Part shown: positions 36,797-45,664 of the stretch, in pieces
Position numbering within the stretch: the first letter of the stretch is position 1
Layout of the letters: the number at the start of each line of letters is the position of its first letter
Virus record (IMG/VR): IMGVR_UViG_3300028883_000070
Span: 1-45,943 of that record
Reading direction: 5' to 3' (one strand)
Source of the DNA: a virus
Length of the DNA stretch: 45,943 nt
Position numbers and translations under genes: made by a program
The notes under the pieces: model-generated
Seen by the model: the letters and a program-made list of their open reading frames with translations, nothing else
What the model was told of the DNA's origin: nothing
Databases searched by the model: none

Positions 36797-39700
36797 ATGA
36801 CCACCTTCAAAGAAGGGAAAACACCTGATGCTGGTCAATGGATGGTTCAACGGCACCAGGAAGCAGTAGAAAACAACGTGCCCATGATCTACGCTATGGA
36901 AGGCGAAGATATGGTCACGAACGCATGGGAGAAGAACGCAGTTCCTACCCGTGAAGATCTTGCGGCAACGCCTGTGGGTTTGGGCGATTGGGATTACCGC
37001 AACCTTGACGGTATGGGGCCAAAGGGCGAGGATCTCCCGGATGGCGCGGCCGGCTGGCTGCCTGATGGGACCGTGGATTGGGGCGGCACGGTTGGCGGGT
37101 GGCTGCGTGGTGCCTATCACCGGATCACCAAACCGATAACGAATGAGGATTATAGCTCCCCTTCTTTTTTGACCAAGCAAGCTGCAGAGAGAATCGCAGA
37201 GAACGACCCGGAAGCCTTGAAAAAAATGGGGGCTTCTGAAGAAGGGAAGAAACCCGGAATAGGTGTGATGGCAAGTCGTACCGTGCAAGAGGGTGTAAAA
37301 GGCGCGTTGGAGTTGCTCAATAAACCTGCAGAGGCAGCGGAACAGGCATACGGTGGGGCGGCGTTGGCTGGCGAGGCTATGGGGGGGCTGGCCGGCGATA
37401 TGGAATCCATAGCGGAATCGGATATGGGGGAAGGCTATAAGCGCACGTTTGGGGCTGCTGAAGAACAACCGGAATGGGTGGACCAACTGCAGTCGGCACT
37501 TGCCATATTGAACCCGATCACGGTGGTAGCCAATTGGGGCAATATTGCCAAGAAGCGGATCACCGGGGAACTGAGCGAAGAAGAATTTACGCGCATTGGT
37601 GCCGAGAATTATATGGCTGCAAAGATGGCCTACACCGCGGCCGCCGATGAATTGGTAAAAGATGAGTTTATCCGCCGCGCATACGCAGGGGAAGATCCCC
37701 GCTTGCTGGCGTTGGAACTGCAAAACCCGTGGGCTGAACTGGTGGGGCAGCTTGTCATAGACCCGCTGAACGCCCTTGACTTGGTGGGTGCCGGGGCGAT
37801 AGCAACCACGCGCTTGCAGAAAACAGAGAAGATCTTTGGCACGTCCGAGAATGTTGCGAAGGTTATTGGCGGAATGGATGATATTGATAATATCTCCGAT
37901 GCAATGCGGGCGCAGGGGATCGCAGACCTGCTTGATGCTGCAATGACAGACGCGAGGAAGGTTGTTGAAAAGACAGATAAGATGTCGCACAATGCCGGCC
38001 TGTTCTCTTTGACCGCGACCGGCAAACGGGCAGTGGTGCAGGAACGGGGTGGATTGTTACTGCAGACCGTTATCAACCATGCCGATAATCCCGATCATGC
38101 TTTGGACGTGGTTGATGGACTTATCAAGATCGTTTCTTCGGATGCTGACGAAGCCGCCGTGGGGCTTTCTATTCTGGCCGACAACCGCGATGCAAAGATC
38201 CTGCTTTCCAATGCGGGGTATGAGTTGGGGCACGTGCTGCGCAACGGTCTTACCGATGCTGACGGCGCGGTGAACGCAGGAAAGTTCATAGATAAATTGC
38301 AAGCGGCCCAGGATGGCGGGATAGAAGCCATGCTGAAACTTGTCAATGACACGACCGGCAAGGTGGTGGATGATATGTTTCCCACTGTGGCCGAACGTGT
38401 TGACGCGATCACAGATGCTAAGAACGCGATGGAGTTGGGGGAAGAATTGAACCCGGCGCAGTTGAAGGCGTTGGATGATAGCGTAGGTCCTATCCTGCGT
38501 GGTGCGGACAAGTGGGCGCGGGGGATCCCTGGTGAGAGCTTCAAAGCCTTGAATAAGTTTTTTGCGTCCGTGTATATGGGTATGTCTCCTGGGTACGCTT
38601 TCCGCAACTTTCTGAACAACACCTTACAGGTATTTGTTGATAGTGGTGTGAAAGCAGGAGCGGAGGCCGTTATCGCCGGTGCTGAGAACGTGGCAACACG
38701 GGTAAGGCTTGCCGATGGTTCGTTTGTGGGCAAGAAGAAGGATGATGTTGTAAAACTTTTGGGCGGTATTGTAGCCCCAGGCATGGAACGCAGTCTTACC
38801 ATGTCGAAAGGCGCGACCCCTTCCGGCCTGTTAGATAAAAAGGTGTTCACGTTTGCTTCTGACCTGGCAGACGATTTTGAGAAATCGGCCGGCACCGTGA
38901 TCTTTTCCAATGCTGTTCAAGACGCAATGGGAAAGATGCTGCAGGAAGGGCGGGCATTACCGAAACTGGATGATCTTGTAGGCGCGGGCATGTCAAGGGA
39001 CGCAGCCGATACCCTTATTGACCTGGTAAAAGCCAGTAAAGGCGATGTTGACACAGGCATAAAACTGTTCCGGGATGCCCAGGCTGCGGGGGCGATCAGT
39101 ATCTTTGATACCGCCGCGTGGATAGATAACACCGATGCTAATTTTTTGCAGCGTTTGGGGATGCTGGACGATGTGACGCAGAACATGCGTACACTGGAAA
39201 CCACGAAGGACCGCTTGCAATACCTGGACGGTCTACAAAAAGATCTTTTTGATTATTTGGGTAAGGCTAACAACGAATCTACTATTTTGAGCCGTGAGAT
39301 CGCTGATAAATTGTTTGGCGAGGAAATGGCAGCGCGGATAGAAAAAGGATTGCGCCGCGGAGAAATAGACAAGGCTGATCAGTCCTTGCGTTCTGCAAGG
39401 GTGTTGTTATTCCAGAGAACAAATGATGAGTATGGAGATTTCCTTGAAGTCCTGAAACGTTCGGTCGGGCGCATTGATGAACGGGCAGCCGGGGCTATTT
39501 CCGATGATGTCCGGCCGTTGAGAGAAGTCCTTTCTTCAGCGTTCGGCAAGGCAACAGATCTTCGGGAAAAGACTTTGCGGGCAGTCAATACGCTGGATGA
39601 TATGCGCAGCCCTGACGGGCAGTCGCTTTCCCGTATTTGGCGTACTTTCTTTGACGAGCCGATGCCGGCCGATATTACAAAAAAGACCCTGCGAAAGAAA

Positions 39701-42325
39701 CTTTGGGATTCTTATTTTCCGGGCACGAATGACTTTTACCGGGAAGGGCGCGAGGCTTTTGCGGAAGGCGTAGAAGCACTTTATGGAAAATATCAAGGTG
39801 CGCTGCCTCCTGGTTATGATACACAATATTTGGATAAGGCGTTAGAAAAGGCGCGTCAATCCAATATACTGGCAAGTCAATTTGACGGCGCGGTGTTTGT
39901 TGACGATATTGCGCGGAGCTTCAGCGATGGATCGAAGGCGAACTTTGATTCCGTTGTTGAGTTGGGACGGCGGTACGGGATCACCACGGCTTCAGACAAA
40001 GGCGTGCCTACGAAACGTTTGTTGAACAGTATTAACAAATATCTACCGGAAGGTGTGGATAAATTTGACGACCTGACGGACGTTCCCTTTGAAGTGGCAC
40101 AGGATGCCTTGAAGAAATGGGGCGATGAAAAAGGCGTTACCGGCGTAAGCCTGGAAGATCTCGCGGACCTTGTTGGTGTAACACCGGACGCACCACGCGA
40201 AACCGGCGCGGCAAAACTGCAATTCCCGTGGGATGATAACCTCCCGCCATCTATGCCCAGGGTGTTGAACGAGCAGCGCGAGGGCATTGGGCGTATGTTT
40301 GACCGCTTGCGCCAACAGGTGCAGGACGGCGCGACCGCGACCAGGAACATTGCGATCAATCCCGAAGTGGACGCGCTTCTGGACGCATGGGCAGACACAG
40401 CCAAAGCCAACGTTTCACAGGCGCGGTTATATTCTGCGAACGTTGCGACACAGGCGCGTGACTTTGCCCTGCATGACTACCGGATGAAACGCGGGGCGGA
40501 TCTTGCTTTGTCTTACGTCTACCCCTATAACTTCTGGTATTCCCGCACCTATAAGAACTGGATGGGCCGGCTTGCCATGCAGCCCGGCGTAGTAGCTGGC
40601 TATTCAAAGTACCGCAGTTTCATGGAAAAGATACATGCGGGGATGCCTGATTGGTGGAAGTATCAGATCAATTCAAATGAGTTGTTGGGTTTGAACAGTG
40701 AGAACCCGCTTTACTTCAACCTGGAAGCGACATTGAACCCGCTGAATGGTCTTACCGGTGTTGACTTCAACGACCCGCAAAAGCGTGTCAACTGGTGGAC
40801 CGCCAGCCTGGACAGCCTGAATAAGTTTGGTCCTTCTACGCATACCCTATATAACTATATGGCGGCTATCGCCCTGTATGCGCAGGGGCAGGAAGATGCA
40901 GCGGCGCGGTGGGGCGGACGCTTGATCCCGCAGACTGCTACCGTGAAATCTGTTTCCGCATTGTTGGGATTGAGTGACAAGGGCGGGTGGGAGACAGATC
41001 CGGCCGTTCACTTCTTTGCCGGCGGAACAGACCCTAACGAGAGGCGGCGCGTTGGCCGTGCTTTGATGTCGCTGGAAGGCAAGTATTCAATGGCGCAGAT
41101 CCTTGATGCTGCAGAACGGCAAAAGGGTGAGATATGGGACGAGGCGAGGCAGGTTGCTACCACAGAGCGGGCGTGGGGGCAAATATCTTCCTTCTTCCTG
41201 GGTGTGGGTTTCAAGGCGCGTTCGGTCAATGACATGAAGATAGATCAGTTCTATGACGAATACTTTACCCTGTTCAATATGAAATCCAACCTGTCCCCGG
41301 ATGAGTTCAGCCAATCCATGAACCAGTTGAAGAATAAATACCCCTTTATGGATGCGGTGTTGATCTCCCGCAAGGGCGGTATTGAGCGCGATACGGCGTA
41401 TGCCTATTCTGTTATCGGCCGGATCCCCCCCGGACAATCGGATGATATTTCGGAATTGGTAGGTATTGACCCGCGTTTGCTGAATGAGTTTTACGACAAC
41501 AAGGGTGATTTCTCCAATTGGCCGGAGCAGGACTACGAGCGGTTCATAGCCGGTATCGTGGACATCGCCAGTATTCTGGACATTCCAGACACGGCCACAA
41601 AGGACGCATGGAACAGCGCACGCGATGCTTACAAGGATATGAAAAAGCAAGCCGAGCGTGCGTTTGGCAGCGATATTCACGATCTGACCGAGCAGTATTA
41701 CGGCATAGACGCAAACGAGCGTGATGCTTTCCTGGAACAAAACCCGCAGGTTGAAGAATACCTGGATTGGAAAAGCGGGTATGTGGTGCAGAACCAGACC
41801 CTTGCCCCGTACTATGGGGGCATTGAAGGGATCAGTCGGTATCTGCGCGGTACGATGTATGACACGGTTGAAAAAGAAACCGGCATGAGCATGAATCAGA
41901 TCTTTGAGGTCAAGAACGAATACGATCGTTTGAAGAAAGCAGGAGGAAGTCATAAGAAATATTTGAAAGAACACCCTGAATTGAAGGTCTATTGGGAAGC
42001 CTGGGAGAAGTATGGAGCGATGATCGACCAGCACACCATAGACATGGCAACTAAATTGCCAGATATTGCGCCGGCGGCTGTGCGCGAGGATGCACCGATG
42101 GAATCTATCGGACAGCAGGACCTTATGCAAGGTATGCAACAGACCAAGCCTATGATCGAATGGCAGTATATTGAAGGTGCGCTGCCGGAAGATATTATTC
42201 GTTCGCTTGTGGACGGCACCGGCTTTGAGAGTTCGCAGCAGATGTTATTTGAAATGTACGCGGACTTCTTTGATATGACCCCCGAAGAATTGATGGATCT
42301 CATTGATACTTCGATGCCCAGGTAA
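36797..42325 (+). CDS. Giant virion protein (internal/ejection protein candidate)
   Basis: 1,842 residues from ATG 36797 (GGAGGA 12 bases upstream; an in-frame TTG at 36785 is an alternative). Mostly helical. Residues about 590-625 read SVYMGMSPGYAFRNFLNNTL and residues about 1235-1270 YVYPYNFWYSRTYKNWMG, both seen in large polyvalent or internal virion proteins of podovirus-like phages. No RNA-polymerase T/DxxGR motif, protease or lysozyme motif was found. With no tape measure in the genome, it probably sits in the capsid and is ejected with DNA. Confidence 0.65.
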   Translation: MTTFKEGKTPDAGQWMVQRHQEAVENNVPMIYAMEGEDMVTNAWEKNAVPTREDLAATPVGLGDWDYRNLDGMGPKGEDLPDGAAGWLPDGTVDWGGTVGGWLRGAYHRITKPITNEDYSSPSFLTKQAAERIAENDPEALKKMGASEEGKKPGIGVMASRTVQEGVKGALELLNKPAEAAEQAYGGAALAGEAMGGLAGDMESIAESDMGEGYKRTFGAAEEQPEWVDQLQSALAILNPITVVANWGNIAKKRITGELSEEEFTRIGAENYMAAKMAYTAAADELVKDEFIRRAYAGEDPRLLALELQNPWAELVGQLVIDPLNALDLVGAGAIATTRLQKTEKIFGTSENVAKVIGGMDDIDNISDAMRAQGIADLLDAAMTDARKVVEKTDKMSHNAGLFSLTATGKRAVVQERGGLLLQTVINHADNPDHALDVVDGLIKIVSSDADEAAVGLSILADNRDAKILLSNAGYELGHVLRNGLTDADGAVNAGKFIDKLQAAQDGGIEAMLKLVNDTTGKVVDDMFPTVAERVDAITDAKNAMELGEELNPAQLKALDDSVGPILRGADKWARGIPGESFKALNKFFASVYMGMSPGYAFRNFLNNTLQVFVDSGVKAGAEAVIAGAENVATRVRLADGSFVGKKKDDVVKLLGGIVAPGMERSLTMSKGATPSGLLDKKVFTFASDLADDFEKSAGTVIFSNAVQDAMGKMLQEGRALPKLDDLVGAGMSRDAADTLIDLVKASKGDVDTGIKLFRDAQAAGAISIFDTAAWIDNTDANFLQRLGMLDDVTQNMRTLETTKDRLQYLDGLQKDLFDYLGKANNESTILSREIADKLFGEEMAARIEKGLRRGEIDKADQSLRSARVLLFQRTNDEYGDFLEVLKRSVGRIDERAAGAISDDVRPLREVLSSAFGKATDLREKTLRAVNTLDDMRSPDGQSLSRIWRTFFDEPMPADITKKTLRKKLWDSYFPGTNDFYREGREAFAEGVEALYGKYQGALPPGYDTQYLDKALEKARQSNILASQFDGAVFVDDIARSFSDGSKANFDSVVELGRRYGITTASDKGVPTKRLLNSINKYLPEGVDKFDDLTDVPFEVAQDALKKWGDEKGVTGVSLEDLADLVGVTPDAPRETGAAKLQFPWDDNLPPSMPRVLNEQREGIGRMFDRLRQQVQDGATATRNIAINPEVDALLDAWADTAKANVSQARLYSANVATQARDFALHDYRMKRGADLALSYVYPYNFWYSRTYKNWMGRLAMQPGVVAGYSKYRSFMEKIHAGMPDWWKYQINSNELLGLNSENPLYFNLEATLNPLNGLTGVDFNDPQKRVNWWTASLDSLNKFGPSTHTLYNYMAAIALYAQGQEDAAARWGGRLIPQTATVKSVSALLGLSDKGGWETDPAVHFFAGGTDPNERRRVGRALMSLEGKYSMAQILDAAERQKGEIWDEARQVATTERAWGQISSFFLGVGFKARSVNDMKIDQFYDEYFTLFNMKSNLSPDEFSQSMNQLKNKYPFMDAVLISRKGGIERDTAYAYSVIGRIPPGQSDDISELVGIDPRLLNEFYDNKGDFSNWPEQDYERFIAGIVDIASILDIPDTATKDAWNSARDAYKDMKKQAERAFGSDIHDLTEQYYGIDANERDAFLEQNPQVEEYLDWKSGYVVQNQTLAPYYGGIEGISRYLRGTMYDTVEKETGMSMNQIFEVKNEYDRLKKAGGSHKKYLKEHPELKVYWEAWEKYGAMIDQHTIDMATKLPDIAPAAVREDAPMESIGQQDLMQGMQQTKPMIEWQYIEGALPEDIIRSLVDGTGFESSQQMLFEMYADFFDMTPEELMDLIDTSMPR

Positions 42326-42335
42326 CACGGGTTAC

Positions 42336-42364
42336 TTGCGGAAATACTATAATTAACTTACTAT
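42336..42364 (+). promoter_or_regulatory. Possible promoter for scaffold and capsid genes
   Basis: TTGCGG, 17 bases, TACTAT. An additional TATAAT lies at 42348-42353 without a fitting -35. A separate promoter would allow high capsid expression. Confidence 0.4.
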
Positions 42365-42383
42365 ATATACAGGAGTGTATAAC

Positions 42384-43112
42384 ATGACTATCGAGAACCA
42401 GGCGGACCCCGGCAAGAGCGGTGGGGAGAATCAGAATCAGCCTAATTCTGACGCTTCAAACAGCAACAGCGCGGCAAGTTCATCTGCAACCGGATTTGAT
42501 TTCGGTGCCTTGAAGAATGATCCAGAGTTTGTTCAATTCTTAGATGAGCGTTTGCAGTCAGTGAAAGATCGAAGGATTGGCAAAATTCAAAATCAAGTCA
42601 AGGATAATCAAGATCAGATCGCTGAAATTGCGAAAAGTTACCAATCATATATTGATGCTGGTAAGTCTCCTGACGAAGCATTGCGGGAAATGCGAATTGA
42701 CCAAATGCTTGCAGCAGGCAAACCAGAACCTACGCAAGTTCAGAATCAGAATCCAGGCGGGGCAGGCACCCCAGGCTTGAATTTTGCGGACGTTCAGCGG
42801 AGCATGCTTGCTGTGGCGGGTATTGATGAGAACGACCAGGGCGTGATTTCTTTTATGTCTGGTGATCAGTTTTCTGGCACCGAACAGGAGAAGGTGAACA
42901 AGCTGGCAAAGTTCATTCAATCCCGCAATCAACCTTCCGGGGAAGGTGTGAACTTCCAGCCGAGCGGATCCCGCGGCGGCGGACAGACCAGCACCGATGA
43001 GGACAAACTTTCTGCTAAGATCCAGGCTTTGATGACAGAACCAACAAAGAACTATACCGAGATCCAGAAGTTGACCGCAGAACTGCAAAGCCTTTCCCAA
43101 AAGGATAAGTAA
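42384..43112 (+). CDS. Capsid scaffolding protein
   Basis: 242 residues from ATG 42384, with AGGAG upstream. Low-complexity Asn/Ser/Gln-rich N-terminus (residues 1-38), then FGALKNDPEFVQFLDERL and a coiled-coil (DRRIGKIQNQVKDNQDQIAE), ending in a helix (NYTEIQKLTAELQSLSQKDK). Acidic helical proteins with a helical C-terminus, directly before the major capsid gene, are typical scaffolds. Confidence 0.75.
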   Translation: MTIENQADPGKSGGENQNQPNSDASNSNSAASSSATGFDFGALKNDPEFVQFLDERLQSVKDRRIGKIQNQVKDNQDQIAEIAKSYQSYIDAGKSPDEALREMRIDQMLAAGKPEPTQVQNQNPGGAGTPGLNFADVQRSMLAVAGIDENDQGVISFMSGDQFSGTEQEKVNKLAKFIQSRNQPSGEGVNFQPSGSRGGGQTSTDEDKLSAKIQALMTEPTKNYTEIQKLTAELQSLSQKDK

Positions 43113-43129
43113 TCTTTGGAGAGGATGCC

Positions 43130-44329
43130 ATGACAATTGGCCAAACCACCACCTACTCGAATAGTATTCGCACGCAGTATCTTGCGAAATACATCGAAGG
43201 TGCAATGATGCGGCGTGTCTATGACCAACTCGCTTCCCCTGTTGGAAAGAACATGAGCGAATTGGAAAAAGGCAGCTCCGTGCAAGTGAACTTTTTGAGT
43301 GACCTTGCCCCCGCTACCTCCGCAATTTCACAGGTGACAGACGTTACCCCTGTGACCATGCGTGACGCGACCGCCTCCGTCACCCCTACCAGCCGTGCCA
43401 ACGCGATCCAGGACAGTGAACTTCTGTTGATCCAAGCCTATACCGATTATGTTGCAAAGCGGTATCAGCGCATTGGTGATAACATGATGGAATCTGTTGA
43501 CCTGCTCGCCCAGGCCGCTGCCCTGAAGGGTGGCAATGTATATCGTTATGCAGCCCGTGCGTCTTTGGACGCTGGTACTGCAAACCATCGTATGAGTGAA
43601 ACTGTCGTCAATATGGCGCAGTCCATTCTACTCAATTCCAAGTGCCCCGCTTACATGACCAAAGTTGGTGGACGGTGGGTGTTTATCGCTCACCCTGACG
43701 CTGTGTACGATCTGCGTCAAAGTGCCAACATTCTGGCTGTGGGCCAGTATCAGCAAGCCGAAATGATCTTGCGCGGCGAGATCGGAGAGTTCCTTGATTT
43801 CAAGATCGTCTCCACGCCGTTCGCTAAGGTGTTCGGTGGCGCAGGTTTAGACAACGGCACAGCCGTTGCCACTACACTTTCTTCCGCCGCCAATGCCCTG
43901 GCAAAGCAGATCGTGGTAGCTTCTGCCTCAAACATCACAGTTGGTCGTTATCTGACCATCGGCACCGAGGAAACAGGTTCAACCCACTACGAAACCAATG
44001 AGCGCGTGCGCGTTTCCGATGAGTATTCCAGCGGTACGACCGTTGATATTATCGGTGAAGGCGCAAACGGTGGTCTGCGTTTCGATCACGCTTCTGGCGT
44101 GGCCGTGCGCAACGCTGACAGCGTATACCCCGTTGTATTCGGTGGCCCTTCCAGCCTTGCCAAAGTCTACGCTACTGAAGTAGGCGAATTTGGTCAGGTG
44201 GTCGGCCCCCGCCGCGAAGGTATGGTTGACCAGTGGGCGACACTGGGTTGGAAGTTCTACGGTGGATACGGCCGCCTTGCAGAAGGCTGGCTGGTACGCG
44301 CCGAAGTTTCGTCCAGCTTAGACGCATAA
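43130..44329 (+). CDS. Major capsid protein, N4-gp56 family
   Basis: 399 residues. The pattern IRTQYLAKYIEGAMMRRVYDQL at the start, TPTSRANAIQDSELLLIQAYTDYV, MESVDLLAQAAALKGGN, GRWVFIAHPDAVYDLRQS and GEIGEFLDFKIVSTPFAKVF fits the N4-gp56-like HK97-fold capsid family. The family occurs in many podoviruses and siphoviruses. A longer insertion at about 245-320 (ITVGRYLTIGTEETG) may be a surface domain. GGAGAGGATG precedes the start. Confidence 0.85.
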   Translation: MTIGQTTTYSNSIRTQYLAKYIEGAMMRRVYDQLASPVGKNMSELEKGSSVQVNFLSDLAPATSAISQVTDVTPVTMRDATASVTPTSRANAIQDSELLLIQAYTDYVAKRYQRIGDNMMESVDLLAQAAALKGGNVYRYAARASLDAGTANHRMSETVVNMAQSILLNSKCPAYMTKVGGRWVFIAHPDAVYDLRQSANILAVGQYQQAEMILRGEIGEFLDFKIVSTPFAKVFGGAGLDNGTAVATTLSSAANALAKQIVVASASNITVGRYLTIGTEETGSTHYETNERVRVSDEYSSGTTVDIIGEGANGGLRFDHASGVAVRNADSVYPVVFGGPSSLAKVYATEVGEFGQVVGPRREGMVDQWATLGWKFYGGYGRLAEGWLVRAEVSSSLDA

Positions 44330-44341
44330 GGAGAGGATGCT

Positions 44342-44677
44342 ATGACCGCAGGTACAGATGCTTTCAAGGGTCTTGCACTTCCCGTAAACGGCGAAGCGAC
44401 CATGACGCAGCAAACTGCTGCAACCGACATTTTGACCATTATCGGGGCTTCCGGGCAAACCGGGGACTACCTGAATCTGGTGGATTCGTCCGGTAATGAG
44501 GATTTCTCGTTCCAGGCTAACGCCATTCTGAAGATGGGCAACGTCACCGCCAAACCCGCATCGGGTGCGCTCGGTGGCATGTTCATGCACCGCACCGGTA
44601 CATCGTACCGTTTGGGCCTGTTTGTGACCGGCTCAACTGCCAAGTACGCGAAGTTCAGTCTGACAATCGGCGGATAA
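44342..44677 (+). CDS. Head decoration / fibre-like protein
   Basis: 111 residues, entirely beta-rich, with TDILTIIGASGQTGDYLNLV and FMHRTGTSYRLGLFVTG. Small proteins of this kind directly after the major capsid gene usually decorate the capsid. The start ATG follows GGAGAGGATG, almost the same leader as that of the capsid gene. No named family. Confidence 0.6.
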   Translation: MTAGTDAFKGLALPVNGEATMTQQTAATDILTIIGASGQTGDYLNLVDSSGNEDFSFQANAILKMGNVTAKPASGALGGMFMHRTGTSYRLGLFVTGSTAKYAKFSLTIGG

Positions 44678-44683
44678 TCCAGC

Positions 44684-45664
44684 GTGAAAGTTTACGTTGG
44701 GGCCGTTGGTGGCCAGATGCAATATATGGAGGGCGTATTGTCATTGCAGAAGATGGCAATGCGCCCTCTTGATTATGTTTCCTACCTGTACAATACCAGC
44801 GGGGCGTTAGCGCGGGGAGAACATGCCGTGAATTTTATCAACGGCGATTATGATGCTATTCTGCAGATAGATCTTGACATGGACCATCCCCCGAATCTGC
44901 TTGAACAACTGCGCACATCGATGGAAGAAAACGATCTTGATATGGTTACAGCGCATTACTTCCGCAGACAGATACCCCCGTACAGTGTGTGTTCGTTACC
45001 TTCTGCAGACGGTGAGTGGCCCTATCCGCCATTGTGGGACGTGCCGGATAAGGGAGTTATTGAGTTAGCTAATACCGGGATGGGCTGTGTCTTGATCAAG
45101 CGCGAGGTGGTCCAGGCTGTATGGGACACCCTGCCAAAAGGCGACAATCCATTCTACCCGCGTGCGATGCCGGAGAAGTCAGGGGATCATCGGCGTTGGG
45201 GATCTGATTTTGCATTTTTTACAATGGCGCGTGATTTAGGGTATCGGCTTTGGCTTGATGCCAGCGTGGAATCAAAACACGGTGCTGTTGTTTGGATAGA
45301 TAAGGCGTTATATAATAGATATAAGGACACAACCGCGGCGATGCAGGAACAGTTCGCAGCGGAATTATTTGAACTCAGGAGAGGTAAGAACAGTATGGAA
45401 AAAGCAGCGTTTGAAGCACGAAAGACGAACCTTGAAAACCAGCGCAACAAACAACAGGCGTTGGTCAACAAGCGCAAAATGACGGTTGAAATGGCAAAGG
45501 CACAACTTGAAAAGGATCTGTTGGCCCTGCACGCCATCGAAAGCAGGTTGGAAGAAGTCACGTTCCTGGCGGATTATGACCAGGACCCCGGCAAGTATGA
45601 TGCCCAGGTGGAAGAAAGCGAGATCGTGGACGTGGAAGCGAAAGAGGTTAGCAATGGCGAATGA
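44684..45664 (+). CDS. GT-A glycosyltransferase-like protein with C-terminal coiled-coil
   Basis: 326 residues from GTG 44684. Residues 1-215 resemble a GT-A fold: VYVGAVGGQM strand, DAILQIDLDMDHPP with a DxD-type metal site (DLDMD, about residue 64), VTAHYFRRQ, TGMGCVLIKREVV, and GSDFAFFTMARDLGYRLWLD followed by KHG. Residues 220-310 are an uninterrupted charged coiled-coil, which is unusual for this enzyme family. It sits between decoration protein and methyltransferase. It may glycosylate capsid or host surface; the acceptor is unknown. Confidence 0.7.
   Translation: MKVYVGAVGGQMQYMEGVLSLQKMAMRPLDYVSYLYNTSGALARGEHAVNFINGDYDAILQIDLDMDHPPNLLEQLRTSMEENDLDMVTAHYFRRQIPPYSVCSLPSADGEWPYPPLWDVPDKGVIELANTGMGCVLIKREVVQAVWDTLPKGDNPFYPRAMPEKSGDHRRWGSDFAFFTMARDLGYRLWLDASVESKHGAVVWIDKALYNRYKDTTAAMQEQFAAELFELRRGKNSMEKAAFEARKTNLENQRNKQQALVNKRKMTVEMAKAQLEKDLLALHAIESRLEEVTFLADYDQDPGKYDAQVEESEIVDVEAKEVSNGE

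Noticed and set aside
36773-37990. Minus-strand frame of 405 codons
   Set aside because: Entirely antisense to the giant virion gene, no ribosome binding site, Cys/His/Arg-rich shadow composition.
41087-42139. Minus-strand frame of 350 codons
   Set aside because: Antisense shadow of the giant virion gene with no start signal or known motif.
36797-42325. N4-like virion RNA polymerase
   Set aside because: The protein is about half the usual size and I could not find the T/DxxGR or other polymerase motifs.
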